64,000 nucleotides of DNA, taken from positions 25,500 to 89,499 of the forward strand of contig JAZRUV010000029.1 in the NCBI GenBank assembly GCA_045652705.1, read 5' to 3'. Below the pieces are notes generated by a model, which saw only the letters and a program-made list of their open reading frames with translations, was not told the origin of the DNA and made no database searches. The first letter of the stretch is position 1, and every line of letters begins with the position of its first letter. The position numbers and the translations under genes are program-made. This stretch comes from UMGS1649 sp045652705 (GTDB taxonomy: Bacteria > Bacillota > Clostridia > TANB77 > CAG-465). Below, piece by piece: positions 15,331 through 22,682 of this stretch.

Positions 15331-15337
15331 TATATTC

Positions 15338-15366
15338 ATAATAACATATATATGTGAATTTGTCAA
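15338..15366 (-). promoter_or_regulatory. Promoter of the antisense RNA
   Basis: Minus-strand TTGACA (15366-15361), 17 bp, TATTAT (15343-15338). Confidence 0.75.
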
Positions 15367-15380
15367 ACAAATTATATAAA

Positions 15381-15737
15381 TTAATCTTCGTTAGGAATAA
15401 AGTAATCAATTACACCATATATTAAAGCTGCTATAATACTACTTAATACGGAAATGTAATACCCTGATACTATAAACTGAGTCATATATATTATGACAGT
15501 TGCAGCTACAAATCCAACAATTCCACGGCCTGTTGGACTATCGTGAATGCCTGTTACGGTAGCTACTAAATAATCTAGTATTACTATAGTAAATGCTGCA
15601 AGAAGTAGTGTGGGAAATGACTCAAAATTAAAATTTGGTGCAAAGAGTGCTGTTGTTCCAAGGATTGCAATAGATGTTATATATCTAATTATTAATTGTT
15701 TCATTCTAAGTAAATTTAATTCTTTTGTGTTTTCCAT
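15381..15737 (-). CDS. Small four-helix membrane protein, YvlD/phage-holin-4 type
   Basis: 118 aa with four hydrophobic stretches covering most of the chain. APNFNFESFPTLLLAAFTIV and the general size match the YvlD/phage holin family 4 superfamily of small integral membrane proteins, whose role is often envelope stress rather than lysis. A start three codons further upstream (15746) is possible. The AAGGAG site lies 9 nt before the ATG at 15737 and directly abuts the earlier one, so I chose 15737. The gene is transcribed alone, towards the toxin-antitoxin unit. Confidence 0.7.
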   Translation of the reverse strand: MENTKELNLLRMKQLIIRYITSIAILGTTALFAPNFNFESFPTLLLAAFTIVILDYLVATVTGIHDSPTGRGIVGFVAATVIIYMTQFIVSGYYISVLSSIIAALIYGVIDYFIPNED

Positions 15738-15813
15738 TAAAAACATCTCCTTTTTTGTATTATTTGTATATTTGAATTAAATATGCAAAAAATAATTTTA
15801 TGGAGGTAAAAAA

Positions 15814-16452
15814 ATGTTAGTAGTTTTTTTTAGAGCATTAATACTTTTTGCGGTGGTCTTTATAGTTATACGTTTAATGGGAAAGAGAGAACTTTCAAAA
15901 GTGCAACCTTTTGAACTAGCAATTATAGTTATGATTTCTGACCTTGCGTCAGCTCCTATGCAATCAAGAGATACTCAAATTTTTTCAGGAATAATACCGA
16001 TTGTTGTACTACTTATTGTATATGGAATATTTACAATTTTGATACAATCAAGTAACAAAGTGGAGAATGCAATTTGTGGTAGTCCAAGTCTAGTTGTTTT
16101 TAAAGGTAAAATATTAGAAGAAGAGCTAAGGAAACAGCAACTTACTGTTGAAGAATTAATGGCGCAACTAAGAGAAAAAGATATATACAAAGTGCAAGAT
16201 ACTGCTTATGCTCTTCTTGAAACTAATGGAACATTAAATGCGGTAAAGATTAGCGATGCAGTAGGACAAATGCCTTTAAATGTAATAAGTGATGGCGAGT
16301 TTTTAGAGAATAATTTAAAAATATTAGAATTAAATAAAGCTGATGTTGAAAAGCAAATGAAAAAATATAACTTGAAGTTAAAGGAAATATTGGTAGGAAC
16401 TATAGACGAGAAAGGTAAATTTGTCTTCCAAAAGAAGGAGGAGAAAAAATGA
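15814..16452 (+). CDS. DUF421 membrane protein (YetF/YcaP family)
   Basis: 212 aa. Three N-terminal membrane helices (~1-75) include the signature IRLMGKRELSKVQPFELAIIVMISDLASAPMQ (split RLMGKRELSKVQPFELAI then IVMISDLASAPMQ). A cytoplasmic alpha/beta domain follows with VVFKGKILEEELRKQQLTVEEL and a later DTAYALLETNGTL. The biochemical role is unknown; spore-former homologues are involved in sporulation or germination traits. It overlaps the DUF4363 gene by 4 bp, the arrangement usual in Clostridia. Confidence 0.88.
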   Translation: MLVVFFRALILFAVVFIVIRLMGKRELSKVQPFELAIIVMISDLASAPMQSRDTQIFSGIIPIVVLLIVYGIFTILIQSSNKVENAICGSPSLVVFKGKILEEELRKQQLTVEELMAQLREKDIYKVQDTAYALLETNGTLNAVKISDAVGQMPLNVISDGEFLENNLKILELNKADVEKQMKKYNLKLKEILVGTIDEKGKFVFQKKEEKK

Positions 16453-16829
16453 AGCAATACATAATTATTGGTGTAGCACTGCTTATTATTATCTTACTCA
16501 ATTTTTGGCAGTCAAGTTACCTAAAAGAGACAAGTATGTATATACTTGCAGACATAAATGAAATAGATAATAGCGTAAAAAGGCTGGATTTTGATGCGGC
16601 TTTAAGTGGTGCATATGAACTTGAAAAAACGTGGAAGAATGTACAACATATATGGGATATTTTTGGTGAACATAATGATGTAGAACGCGTAACAGAACAT
16701 ATTGATAGTATTAAAGTTTATACAAAATATGAAGATAAGGAAGAATTAGTAAATGAATATACTTTGCTTGAAGGATTAATTAATCATATAATAGATGCAG
16801 AACAAGTCAATATTGGCAATATATTATAA
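16449..16829 (+). CDS. DUF4363 family protein
   Basis: 126 aa with one N-terminal membrane anchor (~3-20), then an extracytoplasmic helical domain (SSYLKETSMYILADINEID, LEKTWKNVQHIWDIFGEHNDVERV). It is the standard neighbour of DUF421 genes in Clostridia. The ATG overlaps the DUF421 stop and is preceded by AAGGAGGAG. The function is unknown. A convergent terminator follows. Confidence 0.85.
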   Translation: MKQYIIIGVALLIIILLNFWQSSYLKETSMYILADINEIDNSVKRLDFDAALSGAYELEKTWKNVQHIWDIFGEHNDVERVTEHIDSIKVYTKYEDKEELVNEYTLLEGLINHIIDAEQVNIGNIL

Positions 16830-16830
16830 T

Positions 16831-16866
16831 AAAGTAATGTGAAATAAATAATTTACACATTACTTT
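16831..16866. terminator. Bidirectional terminator between DUF4363 and dapA
   Basis: AAAGTAATGTG (16831-16841) is a perfect 11-bp match to CACATTACTTT (16856-16866). Flanking T/A runs serve both converging genes. Confidence 0.8.
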
Positions 16867-16884
16867 ATGCTAAATATATATTTA

Positions 16885-17745
16885 TTATTTTAAAAGTTCA
16901 CTTTTTAAAAGTTCGTGAGTATCTTCTAAAACAGAAGTTAAAGGAAGACGACATGTACCTACATCAAAGCCTAAAATGTTTAGTGCATCTTTAACAGGCA
17001 TAGGATTTACTTCTTTAAATAGTAACTTAATAAACTCAGCATATTTAAGTTGTAAATCTTTTGCATATTTTACATCACCACTTATATATGCTTTACACAT
17101 AGTGTGAACATCTTTTGGGAATACGTTAGACAAAACAGAGATTACACCAGTACCGCCCAAAGATAAAAGTGGAATTATAGTATCATCATTTCCAGATATA
17201 ACTGAAAAAGTAGCTGGCACTTTAGAGATAAGTTCCAATATTTGTGAAAAATTATTAGAAGCTTCTTTTATACCAGCAATATTTTCATGTTCTGCAAGTT
17301 TTGCAACTGTATCTGGTAATATATTAAGCCCTGTTCTTGATGGCACATTGTATATTATAATTGGAATAGTAACGCTATCCGCAATAGCCGTGTAATGTTC
17401 TATAAGCCCTTTTTGAGTAGTTTTATTGTAATAGGGTGTAACAATAAGTAATCCATCAGCACCGACTCTTTCGGCATATTTAGAAAGCTCAATAGAGTGC
17501 CTAGTATCATTTGAACCTGTTCCGGCAATTACCGGTACACGGCCATTAACAGTTTCGACAGTATATTTAATTACCTTTTTCTTTTCTTTATCTGTTAAGC
17601 TAGAACTTTCGCCGGTAGTTCCGCATATTACAATTCCATCAATATCATTTGTAATTTGGAATTCAATAAGTTCACCTAGTTTTTCGTAATTTACTTTTCC
17701 ATTTTTAAATGGAGTAACAATGGCAGTATATGCTCCGCAAATCAT
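16885..17745 (-). CDS. dapA: 4-hydroxy-tetrahydrodipicolinate synthase
   Basis: 286 aa, normal length. It condenses pyruvate with aspartate semialdehyde, the first committed step to diaminopimelate, lysine and spore dipicolinate. GTTGES (~42-47), Tyr132 in IIIYNVPSRTG and the Schiff-base Lys160 in GIKEAS are all present. It is transcribed alone with a GGAGGT ribosome binding site. No lysine riboswitch is visible in the 120 bp upstream. Other dap genes are not in the window. Confidence 0.95.
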   Translation of the reverse strand: MICGAYTAIVTPFKNGKVNYEKLGELIEFQITNDIDGIVICGTTGESSSLTDKEKKKVIKYTVETVNGRVPVIAGTGSNDTRHSIELSKYAERVGADGLLIVTPYYNKTTQKGLIEHYTAIADSVTIPIIIYNVPSRTGLNILPDTVAKLAEHENIAGIKEASNNFSQILELISKVPATFSVISGNDDTIIPLLSLGGTGVISVLSNVFPKDVHTMCKAYISGDVKYAKDLQLKYAEFIKLLFKEVNPMPVKDALNILGFDVGTCRLPLTSVLEDTHELLKSELLK

Positions 17746-17870
17746 AATTATCTACCTCCATACATATATATATTTTATGTAAAAAATATTTTGTTGTTAA
17801 TTTGTTGAATATTTTTTTACATATTACACACAATATGTTTGAACAAATAATTTTTTAAGGAGGTATGAAT

Positions 17871-18071
17871 ATGAAAGTATTAAATACAATAGTGCTTGTG
17901 CTTATTATAATAGGTGCATTAAACTGGGGACTTATTGCGTTATTTAGCTTTGACCTAGTAGCATGGCTTTTCGGTAACATGACAATGCTTTCAAGAATAG
18001 TATATGGTTTAGTAGGTCTTGCAGGTCTTTGGGCTATAACTTTCTTTACAAGAATATCTGTTGACGAATAA
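17871..18071 (+). CDS. DUF378 small membrane protein
   Basis: 66 aa with two membrane helices: VLVLIIIGALNWGLIALFSFD and RIVYGLVGLAGLWAITFF, the DUF378 (YuzA-like) signature. I chose the ATG at 17871 because AAGGAGG (17857-17863) is 7 nt away. The ATG at 17865 lies one nucleotide after it. The function is unknown. It is read divergently from dapA. Confidence 0.85.
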   Translation: MKVLNTIVLVLIIIGALNWGLIALFSFDLVAWLFGNMTMLSRIVYGLVGLAGLWAITFFTRISVDE

Positions 18072-18077
18072 TGCAAA

Positions 18078-18106
18078 TTGACAAAGTTTACATAAAATGG
18101 TATAAT
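18078..18106 (+). promoter_or_regulatory. Promoter of the leader and 31-aa peptide gene
   Basis: TTGACA 18078-18083, 17-bp spacer, TATAAT 18101-18106. Transcription should begin near 18113. Confidence 0.85.
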
Positions 18107-18112
18107 ATACTT

Positions 18113-18176
18113 GGAGTTAATAAAAAGCTCCTAGATAACAATCTGGGAGCAATTTGCTTCCAGAATTTTTTGGAGG
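18113..18176 (+). promoter_or_regulatory. Leader RNA with mutually exclusive hairpins (attenuator)
   Basis: GCTCCTAGAT (18127-18136) pairs with ATCTGGGAGC (18141-18150), with one G-U and an AACA loop. The same right arm, TCTGGGAGC (18142-18150), alternatively pairs with GCTTCCAGA (18156-18164), with one G-U and an AATTT loop, and six T follow (18166-18171): an intrinsic terminator. The ribosome site GGAGG (18172-18176) begins directly after the T-run. The ligand or trigger is unknown, and no known riboswitch consensus was recognised. Confidence 0.7.
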
Positions 18177-18183
18177 TAAAGAG

Positions 18184-18279
18184 ATGCTTAAAGCACAAAG
18201 AATTGCAGCATATATTGCATGTGGTATCACTAGTATCTTGGCAGTAGCGTGTATTGTTTATATTGCTTTTATTATGTAA
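18184..18279 (+). CDS. 31-aa single-helix membrane peptide
   Basis: MLKAQRIAAYIACGITSILA, then VACIVYIAFIM: a short basic start and one membrane helix with two cysteines. GGAGG lies 7 nt upstream, after the attenuator. A long palindromic terminator follows. It has its own consensus promoter, its own leader and its own terminator, so it is a dedicated unit rather than a chance frame. No family was recognised. It may be a regulatory or stress membrane peptide; a toxin is possible, but no antisense promoter was seen. Confidence 0.65.
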   Translation: MLKAQRIAAYIACGITSILAVACIVYIAFIM

Positions 18280-18296
18280 GTAAACGATATACAAAT

Positions 18297-18325
18297 AAAA
18301 GCGAGTTCAATTTGAACTCGCTTTT
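18297..18325. terminator. Bidirectional terminator between the small peptide gene and murC
   Basis: AAAAGCGAGTTCAA (18297-18310), one T, then its exact reverse complement (18312-18325). Confidence 0.9.
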
Positions 18326-18340
18326 AGCATATCTAAATTT

Positions 18341-19759
18341 CTATAACAAATCGCTAAGTTTTGTTATAGTACCAGCACCTATTGTAAGGACAATATCGTT
18401 TGGTTTAACTATTTCGTGAATATGTTTTGCTATAGCATCTAATGTATGAAGATTTTGTGCAGTAACACCATTTTTTACAAGTGCCTCAGCTAGCATATCC
18501 GAAGATACAATACCTTGGTCTTTTTCTCTTGCTGCATATATATCTGCAAGAAGAACAATATCTGCATCATAAAATGCTTCTGCAAATTTATCAAAAAGAG
18601 TAATTGTTCTTGTATATGTGTGCGGTTCAAATACTGCAATAATTCTACCAGGTGCTTTTTCTTTTGCAGTAGACAGAGTAGTCATTATCTCTGTTGGATG
18701 GTGAGCATAATCGTCATAAACATTTACATTTTCACCAATTGTTTTTTTGTATTCGAAACGTCTACTAGCACCAGTAAATTCTTCAAGTCCATCCTTTACA
18801 AGCAACATATCTAAATTATTTGCAAGAGCTACAGCTATTGTTGCAAGAGAGTTGGATACATTGTGAATACCAGGAGCATTAAGATTTATGTGACAAATTA
18901 ATCTCTCTTTGTTATAAACGTCAAATTCATAACATCTATTATCTGCAAGTTTAATATTTTTAGCATAAACATCCGAAGATACATTTTCCGTAGAGTATGT
19001 ATAAACGCGAATATTTTTTGAATCAATTACATCTTTAGCTCTATTTAAAACATCAACCACATTTTCGTTTTCTATATTTACAACAAGATTTCCACCTTGG
19101 TGTATAAGAGATATGAACTTAATGAATGAGTCTTTAATATCTTCTAAATCTTTGAAATAATCTAAATGGTCTTCTTCAATGTTTAATATAACAGCAGTGT
19201 GTCCGGGGAAGTTTAAGAAGCTATCTACATATTCACAAGATTCTAATACGAAATATTTATTATCTCCGATACAGTAGTTTAAATTATTTAATTCTTTAAG
19301 TTTTGAACCCACAAGCACAGTTGGGTTAACATTTGCAGTTTTAAGAGCAGAAGCTACCATAGAAGTGGTTGTTGTTTTTCCGTGCATACCAGCAATACAA
19401 ATTGGTTTTTCATATATTTTAAGAAGTTTGCCTAAAAATGGCGCTCTTTCAAATGTAGGGATGCCAAGTTTTATTGCTTCTAAATATTCTTTGTCTGTTT
19501 CTTTATTTATAGCAGCTGTATATACTACAACATCAGCTGAATGTACAAGCTCAGGATTAGAACCAATAAATACAGGGATATTTTCGCTTTCAAGCATTTT
19601 AACCATATCTGATCCCATACTATCTGAACCAGTTACTTCAAATCCGGATTTTTTAAGCATAACGGCAATACCACTCATGCTTATTCCACCAATACCTATC
19701 ATATGTATTTTGGATATATTTTTAAATTCTTCAATATCTAATTTATTCAAAATTTTCAC
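18341..19759 (-). CDS. murC: UDP-N-acetylmuramate--L-alanine ligase
   Basis: 472 aa, usual length. IHMIGIGGISMSGIA near residue 18 is the N-terminal Rossmann glycine motif. GMHGKTTTT at 124-132 is the ATP P-loop of Mur ligases, and NIEEDHLDYF, TGASRRFE and YDDYAHHPTEI are further Mur signatures. It adds L-alanine to UDP-MurNAc in the cytoplasm, the first peptide step of peptidoglycan synthesis. It stands alone here, away from murF and ddl (32-34 kb) and murA (54 kb), and is divergent from the TPR gene. Confidence 0.96.
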   Translation of the reverse strand: MKILNKLDIEEFKNISKIHMIGIGGISMSGIAVMLKKSGFEVTGSDSMGSDMVKMLESENIPVFIGSNPELVHSADVVVYTAAINKETDKEYLEAIKLGIPTFERAPFLGKLLKIYEKPICIAGMHGKTTTTSMVASALKTANVNPTVLVGSKLKELNNLNYCIGDNKYFVLESCEYVDSFLNFPGHTAVILNIEEDHLDYFKDLEDIKDSFIKFISLIHQGGNLVVNIENENVVDVLNRAKDVIDSKNIRVYTYSTENVSSDVYAKNIKLADNRCYEFDVYNKERLICHINLNAPGIHNVSNSLATIAVALANNLDMLLVKDGLEEFTGASRRFEYKKTIGENVNVYDDYAHHPTEIMTTLSTAKEKAPGRIIAVFEPHTYTRTITLFDKFAEAFYDADIVLLADIYAAREKDQGIVSSDMLAEALVKNGVTAQNLHTLDAIAKHIHEIVKPNDIVLTIGAGTITKLSDLL

Positions 19760-19830
19760 CTCTAAACAACGTTATTATACTACACGATAAATTTACTTGC
19801 AATATTATATACACCATTTTGACATATTAG

Positions 19831-19859
19831 TTGAAAAAAGTGGATAACTGGTATATAAT
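19831..19859 (+). promoter_or_regulatory. Promoter of the TPR gene
   Basis: TTGAAA 19831-19836, 17 bp, TATAAT 19854-19859. An upstream TTGACA (19819-19824) has no matching -10 box. Confidence 0.75.
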
Positions 19860-19880
19860 ATACCCACGTAGGTGATATAT

Positions 19881-20969
19881 ATGTGGTTAGTAAATGTAGT
19901 AATAATAATTGCCTTTTTGTTCTTTGTACTAAAACTTGTTACAAGAGCAATAAAACAAAAAGAAATTTATTTATTTGTAATATTAGGTCTAGCAAATATA
20001 TTTGAAGCAATATTTTTAGGCTTCATATTTACGGGAAAAGGACTTCCTAATATCTTACAAGTATTAGTGTTAGTATTTTCATATATAATACCAATGGGAG
20101 TTGTAATGTTAAATAGTGCGCATGTATCTATTAGACTTAAGATATTATATGCGATATCTTGTATAAGCTATTCACTAAAGAAATATGAATTTGCGGCAGG
20201 ACTTCTTTTAGGTGCTATTAAAAACGATAAAAAGAACGTTAACTTCTATTATCTAAGAGGAAAGGCTTTAGAAAAACTTGGAGATTTAGCTGGTGCTAGA
20301 GACATGCTTTTTAAAGTTATTGAACTAGATAGAGATAACAAAGAAGTATATTTAGAACTTGCACAGATACTAGATAGAGAAAATAAAAAAGATACGGCGT
20401 TAGTAATGCTTTCTCAAGTATTAAAAATAGATGAAGACTATGTAGAAGCAAAAGAAATGATGGGAATTATCTATTCTGAAATTGGCAGGTATAAAGAGGC
20501 TCTTAATATATATGAAGAACTAGCTGCAAGTGATTCTGGCACATATAACACATACTACAATTTAGCTATAATATATTGGCAAAACAACGAATTAGACAAA
20601 GCAATGAAAGCATATAACGTAGCAGTAGGAATGAATTCAAAACTATATGAAGCATATTATGCCTTAGGCAAACTATATTTCTTGAGAGAAAATTATGAAC
20701 AAAGTATATATAACTTAAATAAGGCGCTAAAAGATGATGAGCTTAAAGGTGCAGTAGAATATACCTTAAGTCAAAACTATATAAAACAAGAAGAATTAGA
20801 AAAAGCAGTAGAACATTTAGAAAATGCTATAAAACAAGACAAATCATATCTTGAAAAAGCAAAAAGAAACGAACTGTTTGATGTGATTTCATTAGAACTA
20901 AGTAGGCTTGAAGATGAAAATAAAGAGTTAGAAACAATAACATATGATTTGAAAGAAAATTTAGAGTAA
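19881..20969 (+). CDS. Membrane-anchored TPR protein
   Basis: 362 aa. Two or three N-terminal membrane helices (~2-75) are followed by about seven tetratricopeptide repeats (~85-330), for example FYYLRGKALEKLGDLAGARD, YNLAIIYWQNNELDKAMKAY and YYALGKLYFLRENYEQSIYN. TPR domains are protein-docking scaffolds; the partner here is unknown. The ATG at 19881 is chosen over the GTG at 19872 because AGGTGA lies 5 nt before it. The next gene on the strand, a tRNA, has a separate promoter. Confidence 0.85.
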   Translation: MWLVNVVIIIAFLFFVLKLVTRAIKQKEIYLFVILGLANIFEAIFLGFIFTGKGLPNILQVLVLVFSYIIPMGVVMLNSAHVSIRLKILYAISCISYSLKKYEFAAGLLLGAIKNDKKNVNFYYLRGKALEKLGDLAGARDMLFKVIELDRDNKEVYLELAQILDRENKKDTALVMLSQVLKIDEDYVEAKEMMGIIYSEIGRYKEALNIYEELAASDSGTYNTYYNLAIIYWQNNELDKAMKAYNVAVGMNSKLYEAYYALGKLYFLRENYEQSIYNLNKALKDDELKGAVEYTLSQNYIKQEELEKAVEHLENAIKQDKSYLEKAKRNELFDVISLELSRLEDENKELETITYDLKENLE

Positions 20970-20972
20970 AAC

Positions 20973-21001
20973 TTTACAAATAAAAAATTGCGTGGTATAA
21001 T
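20973..21001 (+). promoter_or_regulatory. Promoter of tRNA-Leu
   Basis: TTTACA 20973-20978, 17 bp, TATAAT 20996-21001. It begins three bases after the TPR stop codon. Confidence 0.75.
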
Positions 21002-21020
21002 AACCGTGCAATTTGAATTT

Positions 21021-21107
21021 GTCGGAATGGTGGAATTGGCAGACGCGTCAGACTCAAAATCTGATATGGGTAACCATGTGTGGGTTCAAGTCCCACTTCC
21101 GGCACCA
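21021..21107 (+). tRNA. tRNA-Leu (anticodon CAA)
   Basis: 87 nt including an encoded CCA. Acceptor GTCGGAA pairs with TTCCGGC (one G-U). The anticodon arm TCAGA-CTCAAAA-TCTGA gives anticodon CAA, reading UUG. A long class II variable arm and a T-arm with GGTTCAAGTCC complete the fold. It is a single tRNA with its own promoter and terminator. Confidence 0.95.
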
Positions 21108-21111
21108 AATT

Positions 21112-21150
21112 ATAATAAAACTCGGACTACAGTAGTTCGAGTTTTATTAT
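21112..21150 (+). terminator. Terminator of tRNA-Leu
   Basis: ATAATAAAACTCGGACTA pairs with TAGTTCGAGTTTTATTAT across a four-base loop, with one wobble. The arms contain the T-run. Confidence 0.85.
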
Positions 21151-21177
21151 ACACAAAAACTGTAACATAGGCATCGG

Positions 21178-21206
21178 TTGACTTATGTAAACAAATATGC
21201 TATAAT
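21178..21206 (+). promoter_or_regulatory. Promoter of the 113-aa membrane protein gene
   Basis: TTGACT 21178-21183, 17 bp, TATAAT 21201-21206. A leader of about 95 nt follows. Confidence 0.8.
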
Positions 21207-21252
21207 GTTAACTGTAATACGTTTTTAATAATTTCAACGATTGGGGGATTTA

Positions 21253-21273
21253 ATGAAGTTTTTTATTTTTTAA
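21253..21273 (+). CDS. Possible six-codon leader peptide (MKFFIF)
   Basis: ATG AAG TTT TTT ATT TTT TAA with GGGGGA 5-6 nt upstream, inside the leader of the following gene. It is Phe-rich and could be an upstream regulatory frame, but such short frames also arise by chance in AT-rich DNA. Confidence 0.25.
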   Translation: MKFFIF

Positions 21274-21308
21274 TACAACACTATAACAATATTAAGGAGA
21301 ATGTAATT

Positions 21309-21650
21309 ATGTTAAAGAAACTTACAGCTTGGTTGGTCTGTTTTGGACTTAGCTATGTAGTGCAAAGCTTTGGATGGACAGGAAATGCTGAGGCGTTTAT
21401 GTATATATACCTTGGATATACAACGCTTCTTATGGTGGGGGCTGCAATCATTTTTTGTTTGGCTCAAAGAGAGTCTTGGACAGTCAAGTTGGGGTCGGTA
21501 GCAATGGTTATTTTAACTTCGGCCGCTGGAATTTTATTTGCCATTGGCGTAACGTGGCTTGCAAGCAAATTGTTTAATGTGAATTTCTATGTTGTATATC
21601 AGGTTATTACCTTTGTCATGTGCTTTGTTAAGTACAAAACTAAAAGGTGA
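21309..21650 (+). CDS. Hypothetical three-helix membrane protein
   Basis: 113 aa with about three hydrophobic segments: LTAWLVCFGLSYVVQSFGW, YLGYTTLLMVGAAIIFCLA and VAMVILTSAAGILFAIGVTW. The C terminus is short and basic. No family was recognised. AAGGAGAA lies upstream of the ATG. It has its own promoter and a leader containing a six-codon frame. Confidence 0.6.
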   Translation: MLKKLTAWLVCFGLSYVVQSFGWTGNAEAFMYIYLGYTTLLMVGAAIIFCLAQRESWTVKLGSVAMVILTSAAGILFAIGVTWLASKLFNVNFYVVYQVITFVMCFVKYKTKR

Positions 21651-21686
21651 TAAAAATAAACGGGGAACAGTGGGGTTCTCCGGTTA

Positions 21687-21714
21687 TTGCAATTTAGAGA
21701 ATTTATGATATAAT
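21687..21714 (+). promoter_or_regulatory. Promoter of the 145-aa/70-aa gene pair
   Basis: TTGCAA 21687-21692, 16 bp, TATAAT 21709-21714. The leader of roughly 117 nt contains a CTTAACA/TGTTAAG hairpin. Confidence 0.6.
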
Positions 21715-21838
21715 ATATAATGATATAAATAAGAGATAAAACTTAACATACTAACTAGTGTTAAGAATTTAACTTCCAGCTTATTAGTTTAACTCATAAA
21801 AATTAATACATCAATAAAAGTAATATGGAGGAAATGTT

Positions 21839-22276
21839 ATGCAAGAACAAAACAAAAAACTATTTCGGTGGGTATTAGGTAGTGGTATAGTATGTATTGC
21901 GCTTAGTATACTAGGAATATTAATTGTAAAATTAATTTTTGGTGGTAATACACAACAGTATAATACGTATGTAACATGTATACTTGCAATTATGATGTTT
22001 GTTTATCTGGCTATTGCTGGTGTCGCAATGACAAGGTATAATAAATACTTAAAAAATTATGAGATGGAAAAGTTAGAAAAAACAAAGAAAGAATTAACGA
22101 GTGAATATAAACCGGTATTTTTAAAATATTCGGACACTATTTCTCCGGAAATGTTTAAGTGCCGGGTGAAAGTTGATGAAAATGGAGAAATAGTCTGTGA
22201 AATTAAACTTGACCACAAAGTTAAATTTGAAAGTTACAAGGAATTTTTAAGACATTTTGATTTGCCAGAAGAATAA
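21839..22276 (+). CDS. Hypothetical membrane protein, two helices
   Basis: 145 aa. Two membrane helices (~12-35 and ~44-64) are followed by a charged helix (KYLKNYEMEKLEKTKKELTSEY) and a small beta-rich domain (PEMFKCRVKVDENGEIVCEIKL). No family was recognised. TGGAGGAA precedes the ATG. It is followed after 21 bp by a small Cys-rich gene, so the two are likely co-transcribed. Confidence 0.6.
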   Translation: MQEQNKKLFRWVLGSGIVCIALSILGILIVKLIFGGNTQQYNTYVTCILAIMMFVYLAIAGVAMTRYNKYLKNYEMEKLEKTKKELTSEYKPVFLKYSDTISPEMFKCRVKVDENGEIVCEIKLDHKVKFESYKEFLRHFDLPEE

Positions 22277-22297
22277 AATTATTGAGGAGTGACAGCG

Positions 22298-22510
22298 ATG
22301 AAAAAATTACCTTTTAGGAAAAACATGTCTTTTTGGACTGTTTTAAAAAGCAATTTAAAATGTGCCTTTTGTAACTACAAGAATTGTCGGTTGAGGTATT
22401 ATCCTGGCCGGAAAAGGTACTACATGTGTAACGGCACAAGATACGTTGACGAATGCAAGAAAGACATAGATAAGCGATTTGATAAAGCATTTAAAAGAAA
22501 GTGGCCATAA
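22298..22510 (+). CDS. Small cysteine-rich basic protein
   Basis: 70 aa, strongly basic. Cysteines are arranged as CAFC-NYKNC, then YYMC and ECKK, suggesting a metal-binding knuckle, perhaps zinc. The family is not recognised. The ATG at 22298 is preferred to the GTG at 22289, because GAGGAG ends 8 nt before the ATG. It forms the second gene of a pair with the 145-aa membrane protein. A terminator follows. Confidence 0.6.
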   Translation: MKKLPFRKNMSFWTVLKSNLKCAFCNYKNCRLRYYPGRKRYYMCNGTRYVDECKKDIDKRFDKAFKRKWP

Positions 22511-22517
22511 GAATAAT

Positions 22518-22549
22518 AAAATGGAGTCTAACAAGGCTCCATTTTGCTA
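22518..22549 (+). terminator. Terminator before fucO
   Basis: AAAATGGAG (22518-22526) is a perfect match to CTCCATTTT (22537-22545). The right arm ends in T's. Confidence 0.8.
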
Positions 22550-22610
22550 TAGATAATAAACTTAAAAGAAACAGCAAAATAAATATGCTAACTTTTATAT
22601 AAAAAAGTAT

Positions 22611-22638
22611 TTGCATATTTGTTTTTTTATGGTAATAT
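22611..22638 (+). promoter_or_regulatory. Promoter of the iron alcohol dehydrogenase gene
   Basis: TTGCAT 22611-22616, 16 bp, TAATAT 22633-22638. A duplicated ATAGATATTA/ATATCTATAT symmetry follows in the leader. Confidence 0.5.
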
Positions 22639-22682
22639 ATCCATAGATATTAGAAAATAATATCTATATAGGAGGTATAAAT

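Larger units (their letters stand above)
15234..15331 (-). ncRNA. Antisense RNA, probable type I antitoxin
   Basis: The minus-strand promoter is TTGACA (complement of 15361-15366), 17-bp spacer, TATTAT (complement of 15338-15343), giving a start near 15331. The intrinsic terminator is the hairpin CACTCATTT/AAATGAGTG (15244-15267), then TCA and six T on the minus strand (complement of 15235-15240). The roughly 98-nt RNA would be complementary to the whole 3' part of the toxin mRNA, including the 3' arms of both of its long-range pairings and the last codons. Confidence 0.7.

Noticed and set aside
20988..21170. 60-aa open frame across the tRNA-Leu gene
   Set aside because: It reads straight through the tRNA and its terminator; the RNA gene explains the sequence.
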